Assembly (NCBI RefSeq): GCF_947495725.1
Contig: NZ_CANLZZ010000004.1
Coordinates: 124,001 to 188,000 of the forward strand
DNA length: 64,000 nucleotides
DNA from: an uncultured Lutibacter sp.
Lineage (GTDB): Bacteria; Bacteroidota; Bacteroidia; Flavobacteriales; Flavobacteriaceae
Reading direction: 5' to 3'
The notes under the pieces: generated by a model
Told to the model about the DNA's origin: nothing
Databases searched by the model: none
What the model saw: only the letters and a program-made list of their open reading frames with translations
Made by a program: the position numbers and the translations under genes
In this document: piece by piece, positions 25,449-34,223 of the stretch
Position numbering within the stretch: the stretch's first letter is position 1
How the letters are laid out: each line of letters begins with the position of its first letter

Positions 25449-26066
25449 ATGAAAAAATATTATTTCTATTTAAGTCTTATATTAGTATTAGGCTTATCAA
25501 TTTCTTGTAAAGAAACGAAGAAACCTAAATTGGACACAAAAGAAAAAGTGTATACTGTTGAACCAAAAACTACAACTATTAATTGGATTGCTTATAAGAC
25601 TACCGGAAAAGTTCCTGTGAAAGGACAATTTACCAAATTAAATATTTTAGAAGCTAATTTAAGCGCAAAAACTTCTTTAGAAGCTTTAAATAACTTAAAA
25701 TTTAGTATACCCGTTAGTAGTTTATTTACAAAAGATACTATTAGAGATAAAAAATTGAAAAATTTCTTTTTTGGAACTATGGTAGACACCCAAAATATTA
25801 CTGGAACAATTCATATTAAAAATGAAACCTCTGGCACAGTAGATATAGCTATGAACGGTATTACACAATCTTTACCAATAACTTTTGTTAATAGTGATCA
25901 AATGGTGACTTTAGAAGCTGTTATGGATTTAGACAATTGGCAAGCACAGGCAGCATTAACGGCTTTAAACAAGGTTTGTGAAGCTTTACATACGGGAGAA
26001 GATGGTATTTCTAAAACTTGGAGCGAAGTTAAAATAGAAGTCGCCACTTACTTAAAATACGAATAA
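25449..26066 (+). CDS. YceI-family lipoprotein
   Basis: A 205-residue lipoprotein. The signal ends LSISC with Cys20 as lipidation site. The mature part is the YceI lipocalin-like beta barrel (TTINWIAYKTTGKVPVKGQF near the start), a family that binds isoprenoid or other lipid tails in its pocket. It is last in the rsfS-ftsH-cdsA-psd operon, 4 bp after the acyl-CoA-binding protein, and is followed by a strong terminator. Ligand unknown. Confidence 0.88.
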   Translation: MKKYYFYLSLILVLGLSISCKETKKPKLDTKEKVYTVEPKTTTINWIAYKTTGKVPVKGQFTKLNILEANLSAKTSLEALNNLKFSIPVSSLFTKDTIRDKKLKNFFFGTMVDTQNITGTIHIKNETSGTVDIAMNGITQSLPITFVNSDQMVTLEAVMDLDNWQAQAALTALNKVCEALHTGEDGISKTWSEVKIEVATYLKYE

Positions 26067-26096
26067 AAAAAGCCTGCAAATGCAGGCTTTTTTTTT
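26065..26096. terminator. bidirectional intrinsic terminator between YceI and DUF349 genes
   Basis: AGCCTGCA and TGCAGGCT (26071-26088) form a perfect stem with an AA loop. An A-run lies on the left and a T-run on the right, so it can stop transcription from both sides. The convergent DUF349 gene ends within its T-tract. Confidence 0.9.
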
Positions 26097-28032
26097 AGTT
26101 TTCTAATTGTTTTAAATACTCCAATTTTGATTTCCAAACTTCTAATTTATCTTTATAAACATTAATTTGGCTTCTTACATTTTTCACTAAAGGATTATCT
26201 TCTGAAACATTTGAAATAAACCCTAAATTATTTTCTAATTGTTGAATTTCTCGAACGGTTTCATCTATTTTCTTTCTAATAAATAACTGCTCAGAATCTA
26301 ATTTTCTATAATTCTTTTGCTCCAGATATCCACTAACTAAATTTTCAAATTTAAGCATTTCTACATCTTTCTTTTCAATGCTACTATTTTCTGCAATCTT
26401 ATCTAAAAGTTTATTAAACTTACCTTCAATATGTCTCATTTCGTAAGGAACCGCACCCAACGCTCTCCAATTATTAACATATTCATTTATTGTTTCAAAA
26501 GTAATTTCCTCTTGGTTTTCTATAGCTGCTTTAATTTCATTTAAAAATTCTTTCTTTTTATTTAAAACTTCTATTTGTTCCTTATTACCTTCATCTTGTT
26601 TGTTATGTAACCTATCAAAATAATGGTTACAAGCACTTTTAAATTCTTTCCAAAGTTTATCTGAATATTTTCTAGGTACATGTCCAATTTTTTTCCAATC
26701 GGCTTGTATCTTTTTCATCACCTCGGTTGTCATATCCCAATCCTCACTATCTTTAAGAGATTCTGCTTGTTCAATTAATAATTTCTTTTTATTTAAATTA
26801 TCAAAATGTTCTTTTTTGACTTCTTTAAAATACTTATTTTTTTGTACATTAAAGCTCCTAGTTGCATCTTTAAATCTTTTCCAAATTTCATCACTTTTAG
26901 ATCTAGGTACTTCTCCTATTTTAAAAAATTTATCTCTTAATTCTTCAATTACTTTTATACTTTTTTGCCAATCAGAACGCGATTCATTTTTTGAAACATC
27001 AATAGCCTCAATTGCTTTTATAACTTCTATTTTTTTATCAATATTACCTTCATATTTTGAACGCATATCTTTAAAAAATTCGTGTCTTCTATCATGTACT
27101 TTTTTTGTAGCATCACTAAATTTATTCCAAATTTCTTCTCTGTGTTCTCTTGCCACAGGACCAACATCTTCTTTCCAAAGTTTATGTAATACTTGTAATT
27201 CTTTAAATGCAACATTTACATCATCAATATTTGCAAGTGCTTCAGCTCTTTCAACAAGTTTTATTTTCTCCTCTAAATTATGTCTAAAATCTAGGTCTCT
27301 TAAATCATTACTTAAATGCAATAAATCATAAAAACGTTCTACATGATGGTGATATGTGCGCCAAGTGTCGTTATATTTTGCTCTTGGAATAGGACCTATT
27401 TCAACCCATTTAGATTGAATTTCCTTAAACTTCGCATACATTGTTGCTCCATCTGCATTATCTATTAAGTCTTTTAATATTTCTATTAATTCTAATTTCT
27501 CCTCTAAATTAGATTTTAGTTTAGCATCTTGATTTGCATAAAACTCATTCCTTTTGGTTTTAAAATCATAAAGAATACTATTATAAGTAGATTTAACTGG
27601 GTTGTTGTATTGAAAATCTATTACATTACCTCCCTCAGCTAAAAACTTCTCTTTTTCTTCTTTTAATAATTTTCCGAATTTTACATTAAAAATGTCTTTT
27701 ATTTTGTTGACATTATTATTTATACTTTGAACCTGCCCCTCTTTAACGAGCTTCCCTAATACTTCAACTAATTCTTCCAATGACAAATCTTTAAAATCTG
27801 CCACTTCATCCTCTGGATGATTTGTTTGCTCCTCGCTTTCTGCTAATTGGTTTTCAATTTCATCAACGGCTTCATTTGAATTTGTATTATTATTTTCTGT
27901 TTGAATTTCTTCTTTTACTTGTTCAATAGATTCCGTTTGATCAATAGATTCAGTTGTTTTTGGAGTTGAATTATTTTCTTGTACTGGTACTTTTTTCTCT
28001 TCGTCTAACATATCAAAATGTTTAAGGTTCAA
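26095..28032 (-). CDS. DUF349 repeat protein
   Basis: A 645-residue helical protein with an acidic, low-complexity N-terminus (1-70: Glu/Asn/Thr rich) and at least five DUF349 repeats. Each repeat carries a W/F-x-x-(I/V/L)G-x-(I/V)P core: WVEIGPIPRAKY, WKEDVGPVAREH, FFKIGEVPRSKS, WKKIGHVPRKYS, WRALGAVPYEM. A C-terminal coiled coil follows. Function is not established in bacteria. No membrane span or signal. Last gene of the TPR-DUF368-DUF368-aroE operon, about 100 bp after aroE, so it may have its own promoter. Confidence 0.9.
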   Translation of the reverse strand: MNLKHFDMLDEEKKVPVQENNSTPKTTESIDQTESIEQVKEEIQTENNNTNSNEAVDEIENQLAESEEQTNHPEDEVADFKDLSLEELVEVLGKLVKEGQVQSINNNVNKIKDIFNVKFGKLLKEEKEKFLAEGGNVIDFQYNNPVKSTYNSILYDFKTKRNEFYANQDAKLKSNLEEKLELIEILKDLIDNADGATMYAKFKEIQSKWVEIGPIPRAKYNDTWRTYHHHVERFYDLLHLSNDLRDLDFRHNLEEKIKLVERAEALANIDDVNVAFKELQVLHKLWKEDVGPVAREHREEIWNKFSDATKKVHDRRHEFFKDMRSKYEGNIDKKIEVIKAIEAIDVSKNESRSDWQKSIKVIEELRDKFFKIGEVPRSKSDEIWKRFKDATRSFNVQKNKYFKEVKKEHFDNLNKKKLLIEQAESLKDSEDWDMTTEVMKKIQADWKKIGHVPRKYSDKLWKEFKSACNHYFDRLHNKQDEGNKEQIEVLNKKKEFLNEIKAAIENQEEITFETINEYVNNWRALGAVPYEMRHIEGKFNKLLDKIAENSSIEKKDVEMLKFENLVSGYLEQKNYRKLDSEQLFIRKKIDETVREIQQLENNLGFISNVSEDNPLVKNVRSQINVYKDKLEVWKSKLEYLKQLEN

Positions 28033-28132
28033 TAATTATATTCATTAATAATTTAATATAGTATTACTTAAAATACCATTTTATAATAGATGCTCTATCT
28101 ATAAAAAAGTTGCGTTCAAAATCCCATTTTTT

Positions 28133-28876
28133 CTAGGAATTCCATATCTCCCATGACTTTTCAGCTTGAAGTTCTAACATCTCTAAGCCATTTTTTATTA
28201 TTGCCCCTTTGCTTTTTCCAAGTTGTAAGAATTTTGTTTCCTCAGGGTTATAAATTAGGTCATAAAATAAATGTTTATCGCTTATAAATTCATATGGAAT
28301 ATCTGGAGCTTCATCTACATTAGGGAATGTACCAACGGGTGAACAATTAACAATAATTGTATATTCGTTCAAAATATCTTTATTTAACTGAGAGTATAAA
28401 AAATTATCATCTGATAATCTTCTTGAAACAAATCTCACTTCAATATTTAATTTTTTGAAAGCATATGCAACCGCTTTTGATGCACCTCCAGTACCTAATA
28501 TTAAAGCCTTTTTATGGTGTGGTTTTAATAAAGGTTCAATTGATTTTTGAAACCCGTAAAAATCTGTATTATAACCAATTAACTTATAATCATCTGTAAA
28601 TTTAATGGTATTAACCGCTCCTATTTTTTTGGCATCTTCATCAATTTCAGACATATATCGCATAACAGCTTGTTTATACGGAATGGTTACATTTATACCT
28701 CCAAAATCCTCTTCCTGTTGGTAATATAAAAAGGGAAATTCCTCAATTTCTGGAATATCAAAATTTACATATTTTAGTTTTGTTAATCCTAATTTTTCAA
28801 ACTTTTCAGAAAAATATTTTCTAGAAAATGAATACGAAATGTTTTTCCCTAATAATCCAAATTTAAATTTGCTCAT
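28133..28876 (-). CDS. aroE: shikimate dehydrogenase
   Basis: A 247-residue NADPH-dependent enzyme reducing 3-dehydroshikimate to shikimate in aromatic amino acid synthesis. The substrate site includes SYSFSRKYF (14-22; usually SxS) and the catalytic Lys68 in NVTIPYKQAV. The NADP Rossmann motif is LGTGGASKAV (about 125), followed by NTDFYGF. Slightly shorter than E. coli AroE (272) but complete. It overlaps the upstream DUF368 gene by 14 bp, an unusual but conserved coupling in Flavobacteriia. Confidence 0.94.
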   Translation of the reverse strand: MSKFKFGLLGKNISYSFSRKYFSEKFEKLGLTKLKYVNFDIPEIEEFPFLYYQQEEDFGGINVTIPYKQAVMRYMSEIDEDAKKIGAVNTIKFTDDYKLIGYNTDFYGFQKSIEPLLKPHHKKALILGTGGASKAVAYAFKKLNIEVRFVSRRLSDDNFLYSQLNKDILNEYTIIVNCSPVGTFPNVDEAPDIPYEFISDKHLFYDLIYNPEETKFLQLGKSKGAIIKNGLEMLELQAEKSWEIWNS

Positions 28877-29891
28877 CTAAAAATTCTTTACGGTCTTCAC
28901 CATATTTATCTATTAACAATATTATACCTACACCCAATAAAACAAAAAACAAAGCTATCCAAGTTTCAGAAATTGAAAAGTTTGGAAAATACCTAGTAAA
29001 ATTTTGAATTACTTTTTCGCCGTTTACATCTAATAAAACCTTACCATCTATTATTTTGTATACTTCTTTTTTCCAAGGCCAAACCATACCTAATGATCCT
29101 GTAATAAAACCTATAATAACTGCGGTTACTATTTGATGCCATCGTTTTAAGACATATCCTAAAATATGTGATGTAATTACTAAACCAAACGCTGAACCTC
29201 CTGTAAATGTTGCAATGATTTTAAGATATCTTAATTGCTCTTCATTTTCTAAAAATCCAAAATCACCAGAAAAAACTTCTGTTAGTGTTTTAAACAAAAC
29301 TGTAACGGAATCGACTAAAAGCAAAACATAATTTCCCAATAAAATTAATATAAATGAACCCGACAAACCAGGTAAGGTCATTCCAGAAACACCTATAATT
29401 CCACAAGCAAATACAAACCAGAGGTTATCATTTTCCTTAGCTGGGTTCATAAAACTAATTGCTATTCCTAATGCAACGCCAATAATCATTGAAACTACAT
29501 TTCTTGTTCTCCAATCGTTAAATTCTTTAGAGATATAATATATAGAACCTAAAATCATTCCAAAAAAAGAACTCCAAACATACAATTCATATCTTTCTAA
29601 TAAAAAATCTAAAACTAATGAAACACTAAAATAACTAAAAGTGCTACCTCCAAAAACCAATAATAAAAAAGTAGCATTTGTATATTTATAAAAACTCTTA
29701 AACCTTCCGTTTATTAATAGCAAAAATGCTTTATAGTTTATTTTTTGAAATGAATAAATCATTTCTTCATAAAAACCTAAAACAAATGAAACGGCACCAC
29801 CAGATACTCCAGGAACTTTATTAGCGGCTCCCATTGAAAGTCCTTTTAAAAAAAGGAAAAATTTATCTAATAAGGTACGCTCCTTAGCCAT
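28863..29891 (-). CDS. DUF368 membrane protein, second of a tandem pair
   Basis: A 342-residue polytopic membrane protein. DUF368 members (PopT) have been shown in other bacteria to return undecaprenyl phosphate across the membrane for cell-wall and glycan synthesis. The duplicated signature is clear: MGAANKVPGVSGGAVSFVLG near the N-terminus and SGMTLPGLSGSFILILLGNY in the middle, an internal inverted repeat. It extends about 30 residues longer than its neighbour with a GEKVIQNFTRYFPN loop. Start is 2 bp after the first copy and its end overlaps aroE. Confidence 0.88.
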   Translation of the reverse strand: MAKERTLLDKFFLFLKGLSMGAANKVPGVSGGAVSFVLGFYEEMIYSFQKINYKAFLLLINGRFKSFYKYTNATFLLLVFGGSTFSYFSVSLVLDFLLERYELYVWSSFFGMILGSIYYISKEFNDWRTRNVVSMIIGVALGIAISFMNPAKENDNLWFVFACGIIGVSGMTLPGLSGSFILILLGNYVLLLVDSVTVLFKTLTEVFSGDFGFLENEEQLRYLKIIATFTGGSAFGLVITSHILGYVLKRWHQIVTAVIIGFITGSLGMVWPWKKEVYKIIDGKVLLDVNGEKVIQNFTRYFPNFSISETWIALFFVLLGVGIILLIDKYGEDRKEFLDEQI

Positions 29892-29893
29892 AA

Positions 29894-30826
29894 CTATTTT
29901 TTCTCAGACAACTGAGCTACTTTTTCTAAAAAAATTATTAATGCAAATCCAATTGCAGCCAACACAATTGCCATTGTTAGTTGAGAATCACCGTTATAAG
30001 AAAATGGCAATATACTTTGTTCATTAAAGGGCACTTTAACTCCGTGAGAATTTACGCGCCAAGTTAAGGTCTCTTTCCAAGGCCAAATTTTATTTAAAGA
30101 TCCTAAAATAAAACCTGTTAAAACTGCTAGGGTAAAGTTTTTATAATGTTGAAACAACCATTTTAATACTTTTGAAAACGTTAATAAACCAATTACCGCA
30201 CCCGATGCTAAAATAATCAACACTTTATAATCTCTATTATGAATTGCGTCTAAAACTGGTTTATAGGCTCCTAATAAAACTAAAATAAATGAACCGGAAA
30301 TACCCGGTAATATCATAGCGCATATTGCAATTGCACCTGCAACAAATAAAAAGTAAGGAGATGTATTTTCGGAAATCAACGGCTGTAATGTTGTAATATA
30401 ATATGCTAAAGAAGCTCCAATTACAAAAAGTAAAATAGTTATTAAATTCCATTTTGTAATTTGTTTTCCTATAAATAAAATACTTGCTAAAACCAAACCA
30501 AAAAAGAACGACCAAACTAAAATTGGCTTATTTTCTAACAACCAAGAAATTAGTTTTGCTAAAGAAATAATACTTATAAAAACTCCTAATAACAGTGAAA
30601 GTAAAAAATTTCCATTTATGGATTTCCAAAAAACTTTTAATCCTTTCTTTCTTAATAATTTTAAAGCTGAAAAATTTATTGCGCTAATTGAACCTAACAA
30701 TTCTTCATAAATTCCAGAAATAAAGGCAATGGTTCCTCCTGAAACTCCTGGAACTACATCTGCAGCTCCCATAGCCATACCTTTAAGTGCTATAATTAAA
30801 TAATTTGTAAAATTTCTTTGTTGCAT
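29894..30826 (-). CDS. DUF368 membrane protein, first of a tandem pair
   Basis: A 310-residue paralogue of the next gene, with the same two signatures: MGAADVVPGVSGGTIAFISG near residue 17 and CAMILPGISGSFILVLLGAY near 168. About eight to ten membrane helices are predicted. By family it is a candidate undecaprenyl-phosphate translocase (PopT). The pair differs enough to be an old duplication, not a recent one. It lies 34 bp after the TPR gene in a minus-strand operon. Confidence 0.88.
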   Translation of the reverse strand: MQQRNFTNYLIIALKGMAMGAADVVPGVSGGTIAFISGIYEELLGSISAINFSALKLLRKKGLKVFWKSINGNFLLSLLLGVFISIISLAKLISWLLENKPILVWSFFFGLVLASILFIGKQITKWNLITILLFVIGASLAYYITTLQPLISENTSPYFLFVAGAIAICAMILPGISGSFILVLLGAYKPVLDAIHNRDYKVLIILASGAVIGLLTFSKVLKWLFQHYKNFTLAVLTGFILGSLNKIWPWKETLTWRVNSHGVKVPFNEQSILPFSYNGDSQLTMAIVLAAIGFALIIFLEKVAQLSEKK

Positions 30827-30860
30827 TTATCTCAATTTCTTTGAAGACAAATGTAATATT

Positions 30861-32258
30861 TTATAATGAAGAATTTTTATAATTAGCTATGATATCAATC
30901 ACTTCTTTTATTGCATATACTTCTGGAAATAATTCTTTTATTAAATGATGGTAATCAAAATCTATTGCCAAAGCTGTGGTTAAATGTTTTTCTCCTTTTT
31001 CAAACTCATTAAACTTAAAATAGATACTGGCCAATCTGTATTCAATTTCTGAAAAATCATTGAAATAAGTTTTGGCTTTTAACAAGTTAATTAGTGCACC
31101 TTCATAATCGCCCAGGTAACATAATACGTCACTTAAACCTACCCAAATTGCAATATCATAATCTTTTAAAACAATACAATTTTGAAATGCCTCAACCGAT
31201 TCTTCAAACCTATTTAATTTTAAATTAATTTCAGCATATTTTCTCCAATACAATGTATTTTTATCATCAATTTCTATTGCCTTATTAATATAAAATAATG
31301 CTTTGTTAAAACTTTTATTTTTAATTGTTAATTCGGTTATTGCTAACCAACCTTTATCTAACAATGGATCTTCGTGTACCGCTTTTTTATAAAATTGAAT
31401 TGCTAAGGTTGTTTCATTAAGTTTTTCATAACATTCTCCAATTCTAAGAAAAACAAATGAAGTTGGATCATCTAAGTCTATTGTTGTTTTATAGTTTTCA
31501 ATAGCTTCTTCAAATTTATTAAGCTGCTCTAATGTTTTGGCTTTTTCTAAATACCCTCCAACAAAACATTCGTCAATTAATACAGCATAATCAAAAGCTC
31601 TTAAGGCTTGTTCAAAGTTTTCAACAATAAAATATTGTCTTCCTAATTGATGCCAAGCAACCTCACTATAAGGATCTTTATTAATATAATTATTTAAATA
31701 TGTTATTGCATCTTGATGCTTATTTTGCATGTCAAAACAATAAATAACATTATACAACGAAGAGTAATCTTCAAAATCAACTTCAAGACATTTAGCAAAA
31801 TTTAACCTTGCATCATCAAAATTATCAAGATATAAATATTCCATTCCTATCATCGATAAAACATCTACTTGATCATCCGTATACACCAATGCAATTTTTA
31901 ATGCATTTATAGCTTTTTCGTGATCATCAAACTTAGAATAAATACTTGCTTGTTGAATATAAACCTCTTCATTTGTTGGCTCAATTGCTTGAATCTCTTT
32001 TAACAGACAAGAAGCTTCATCTAATTTATTATCAAAAATCAATAATTCTGCCTTAAGTAATTTCATTAAAACAGAATTTGGATGTTGAGTTAACCCAAGT
32101 TTAATTGCTTTTTTGGCTAAAGATATTTTTCCTGAATCAATATAATAATGTATAATCTCCTCAAATTCAATAGAATCGAAAAAATAAACACTATTAGTTT
32201 TTAGCATTGATTCGAATTTTGAAAGCGGTAAATTATTTTCTTTTGGAGTTAGCGACAT
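30861..32258 (-). CDS. tetratricopeptide repeat protein
   Basis: A 465-residue protein built almost wholly of TPR helices (about eleven repeats from 20 to 450), such as ALRAFDYAVLIDECFVGGYL and AIQFYKKAVHEDPLLDKGWL. There is no signal peptide or membrane span, so it is likely a cytoplasmic scaffold. Partner unknown. First gene of the operon that continues with the two DUF368 genes, and divergent from pyrR. The conserved neighbourhood suggests a link to the envelope-lipid genes, by inference only. Confidence 0.9.
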   Translation of the reverse strand: MSLTPKENNLPLSKFESMLKTNSVYFFDSIEFEEIIHYYIDSGKISLAKKAIKLGLTQHPNSVLMKLLKAELLIFDNKLDEASCLLKEIQAIEPTNEEVYIQQASIYSKFDDHEKAINALKIALVYTDDQVDVLSMIGMEYLYLDNFDDARLNFAKCLEVDFEDYSSLYNVIYCFDMQNKHQDAITYLNNYINKDPYSEVAWHQLGRQYFIVENFEQALRAFDYAVLIDECFVGGYLEKAKTLEQLNKFEEAIENYKTTIDLDDPTSFVFLRIGECYEKLNETTLAIQFYKKAVHEDPLLDKGWLAITELTIKNKSFNKALFYINKAIEIDDKNTLYWRKYAEINLKLNRFEESVEAFQNCIVLKDYDIAIWVGLSDVLCYLGDYEGALINLLKAKTYFNDFSEIEYRLASIYFKFNEFEKGEKHLTTALAIDFDYHHLIKELFPEVYAIKEVIDIIANYKNSSL

Positions 32259-32362
32259 ATATCAAGAATAAATAATTTCTATGAAAATAAAAATACAAGA
32301 ACAAAAGCTTTCTTTAATAATAACTTCTAAATGTTTTTAACAAATTAATTAACAAAATGGTT

Positions 32363-32370
32363 TATATTTG
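32363..32370 (+). promoter_or_regulatory. -7 promoter element of the pyrR-pyrB operon
   Basis: TATATTTG fits TAnnTTTG, 26 bp before the pyrR ATG at 32397. No TTG at -33. Confidence 0.5.
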
Positions 32371-32373
32371 TAT

Positions 32374-32388
32374 TCCAAACAATGTTTG
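32374..32388 (+). promoter_or_regulatory. inverted repeat at the pyrR transcription start
   Basis: CCAAACAATGTTTGG is a perfect 6 bp inverted repeat with a 3-base centre, directly after the -7 box and 8 bp before the chosen start codon. It could be an operator or form a small hairpin at the 5' end of the mRNA. The ATG inside it (32382) is in frame but unlikely to be the start. Confidence 0.35.
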
Positions 32389-32396
32389 GTATTGCA

Positions 32397-32936
32397 ATGA
32401 GCAAAAAAAATCTACTTAACTCCAAAGAAATTCACATTATTTTACATCGATTAGCTTGTCAGCTAATTGAAAACCATGATGATTTCAAAAACACCGTACT
32501 TATTGGCATTCAGCCACGAGGTATTTATTTAGCAGAAAGATTGGTTTCTATTTTAAAGAACGATTATAATATCAAGTCTATAAATTTAGGGCAATTAGAT
32601 ATCACTTTTTATAGAGATGATTTTAGAAGGCGCGGTGAACCCCTAGAAGCTAATAAAACGAATATCAATTTTACCGTAGAAAATAAAAATATAGTTTTTA
32701 TTGATGACGTTTTATACTCTGGAAGAAGTATTAGAGCTGCACTAACTGCTATTCAATCATTTGGAAGACCTTCAGATATTGAACTTCTTGTATTAATTGA
32801 CAGAAGATTTAGTAGACATCTACCAATTCAGCCAGATTATAGAGGTAGACAAGTTGATGTAATAAATAAAGAAAGAGTTACCGTAAATTGGAAAGAAAAC
32901 AACGGAGAAGACGCCGTGTATATAACAAATAATTAA
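32397..32936 (+). CDS. pyrR: bifunctional pyr operon regulator / uracil phosphoribosyltransferase
   Basis: A 179-residue phosphoribosyltransferase-fold protein. In Firmicutes PyrR binds pyr mRNA in response to UMP and attenuates transcription, and it also has weak UPRTase activity. The PRPP-binding motif is VFIDDVLYSGRSIRAA. LDITFYRDDFRRR and LVLIDRRFSRHLPIQPDY are typical of PyrR. I use the start at 32397 (MSKKNLLNSKEI), which matches the family N-terminus. The in-frame ATG at 32382 adds five residues and lies in an inverted repeat. pyrB follows after 3 bp. Confidence 0.93.
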   Translation: MSKKNLLNSKEIHIILHRLACQLIENHDDFKNTVLIGIQPRGIYLAERLVSILKNDYNIKSINLGQLDITFYRDDFRRRGEPLEANKTNINFTVENKNIVFIDDVLYSGRSIRAALTAIQSFGRPSDIELLVLIDRRFSRHLPIQPDYRGRQVDVINKERVTVNWKENNGEDAVYITNN

Positions 32937-32939
32937 ATC

Positions 32940-33875
32940 ATGAGTCAGTTAAGCGTACAACATCTTCTAGGAATAAAACATTTAAAAAAGGCTGATATTG
33001 ATTTAATTTTTAAAACAGCTGATCATTTTAAAGAAGTAATCAATCGTCCAATTAAAAAAGTTCCTTCATTAAGAGATATAACCATAGCTAATTTGTTTTT
33101 TGAAAACAGCACAAGAACAAAACTTTCGTTTGAATTAGCTGAAAAAAGATTATCTGCAGATGTAATTAATTTTTCTGCCAGTCAATCTTCAGTGAAAAAA
33201 GGTGAAACCCTTATAGATACTGCCAACAATATATTATCTATGAAAGTTGATTTAATTGTTATGCGTCATCCAAACGTTGGCGCTTGTGATTTTTTATCGA
33301 AACATGTAGATGCTAAAATTGTAAATGCCGGAGATGGAACACACGAACACCCTACACAAGCACTATTAGACTCTTATTCTATAAGAGAAAAACTAGGAAC
33401 AGTAGCAGGCAAAAAAGTTGTTATTGTAGGAGATATATTACACTCTAGAGTTGCCCTTTCAAATATTTATGCCCTAAAATTACAAGGTGCCGAAGTAAAA
33501 GTTTGTGGTCCAAAAACCTTAATACCAAAATATATTGAAGAATTAGGTGTAAGCGTAGAATACAACATTAGAAAAGCATTAGAATGGTGTGATGTTGCCA
33601 ATGTTTTACGAGTACAAAACGAACGAATGGCAATTAACTATTTTCCATCAACAAGAGAATATGCTCAGTTATTTGGAATTAATAAAAAACTTTTAGATTC
33701 AATTGGCAAGAAAATTGTTATCATGCATCCAGGACCAATTAATCGTGGTGTAGAAATTACAAGCGATGTTGCAGATGCAGACCAATCTATTATTTTAAAT
33801 CAGGTTGAGAATGGTGTTGCAGTTAGAATGGCCGTTATTTATTTATTGGCTGAACAAATTGAAAGACATAATTAA
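32940..33875 (+). CDS. pyrB: aspartate carbamoyltransferase, catalytic subunit
   Basis: A 311-residue enzyme joining carbamoyl phosphate and aspartate, the first committed step of pyrimidine synthesis. The carbamoyl-phosphate motif is ENSTRTKLSFE (55-65). HEHPTQALLD (about 138) and the C-terminal HPGPINRGVEI are conserved. Length equals the catalytic chain of E. coli (311). No pyrI regulatory subunit follows. It sits directly between pyrR and a STAS-like gene that begins at the next base after its stop. Confidence 0.96.
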   Translation: MSQLSVQHLLGIKHLKKADIDLIFKTADHFKEVINRPIKKVPSLRDITIANLFFENSTRTKLSFELAEKRLSADVINFSASQSSVKKGETLIDTANNILSMKVDLIVMRHPNVGACDFLSKHVDAKIVNAGDGTHEHPTQALLDSYSIREKLGTVAGKKVVIVGDILHSRVALSNIYALKLQGAEVKVCGPKTLIPKYIEELGVSVEYNIRKALEWCDVANVLRVQNERMAINYFPSTREYAQLFGINKKLLDSIGKKIVIMHPGPINRGVEITSDVADADQSIILNQVENGVAVRMAVIYLLAEQIERHN

Positions 33876-34208
33876 ATGAAAATTACAAAAGACAAAAAAT
33901 TTATTTTAATAAAACCAGTAGATGCATCTTTAGAATTATTTCTAAAAAATGTTGAGAATGAGTACCATAATTTTAAAGGTGAACATTTAATTTTAGACTT
34001 TTCAGAAATTATTAACACTAAAATTGAAGAATTATTATTATTTTTGAATATAAGTTCAACTCATAAAGAAAACGGCACAAGTTTTGTGATTATTTGTACA
34101 GGAATAAATATAGATGAAATTCCAGATGAATTAAATATTGTGCCAACATTTAAAGAAGCGTTGGATATTTTGGAAATGGACGCTATTGAACGAGAATTAG
34201 GATTTTAA
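33876..34208 (+). CDS. small STAS-like protein
   Basis: 110 residues. The alternation of strands and helices (GEHLILDFSEII, EELLLFLNISS, SFVIICTG) and the size resemble STAS-fold anti-anti-sigma-like proteins, but no Ser-phosphorylation motif is obvious, so the call rests on pattern only. It is cytoplasmic. It starts on the base after the pyrB stop and precedes the T9SS mini-protein by 15 bp. The location in front of rnz is common in Flavobacteriia. Function unknown. Confidence 0.6.
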   Translation: MKITKDKKFILIKPVDASLELFLKNVENEYHNFKGEHLILDFSEIINTKIEELLLFLNISSTHKENGTSFVIICTGINIDEIPDELNIVPTFKEALDILEMDAIERELGF

Positions 34209-34223
34209 AAAGAATATTGCTTA

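Noticed and set aside
26816-27331. 171-codon plus-strand frame
   Set aside because: It is antisense to the DUF349 repeats, and its Ser/Leu/Phe-rich composition is the mirror of Lys/Glu-rich helices.
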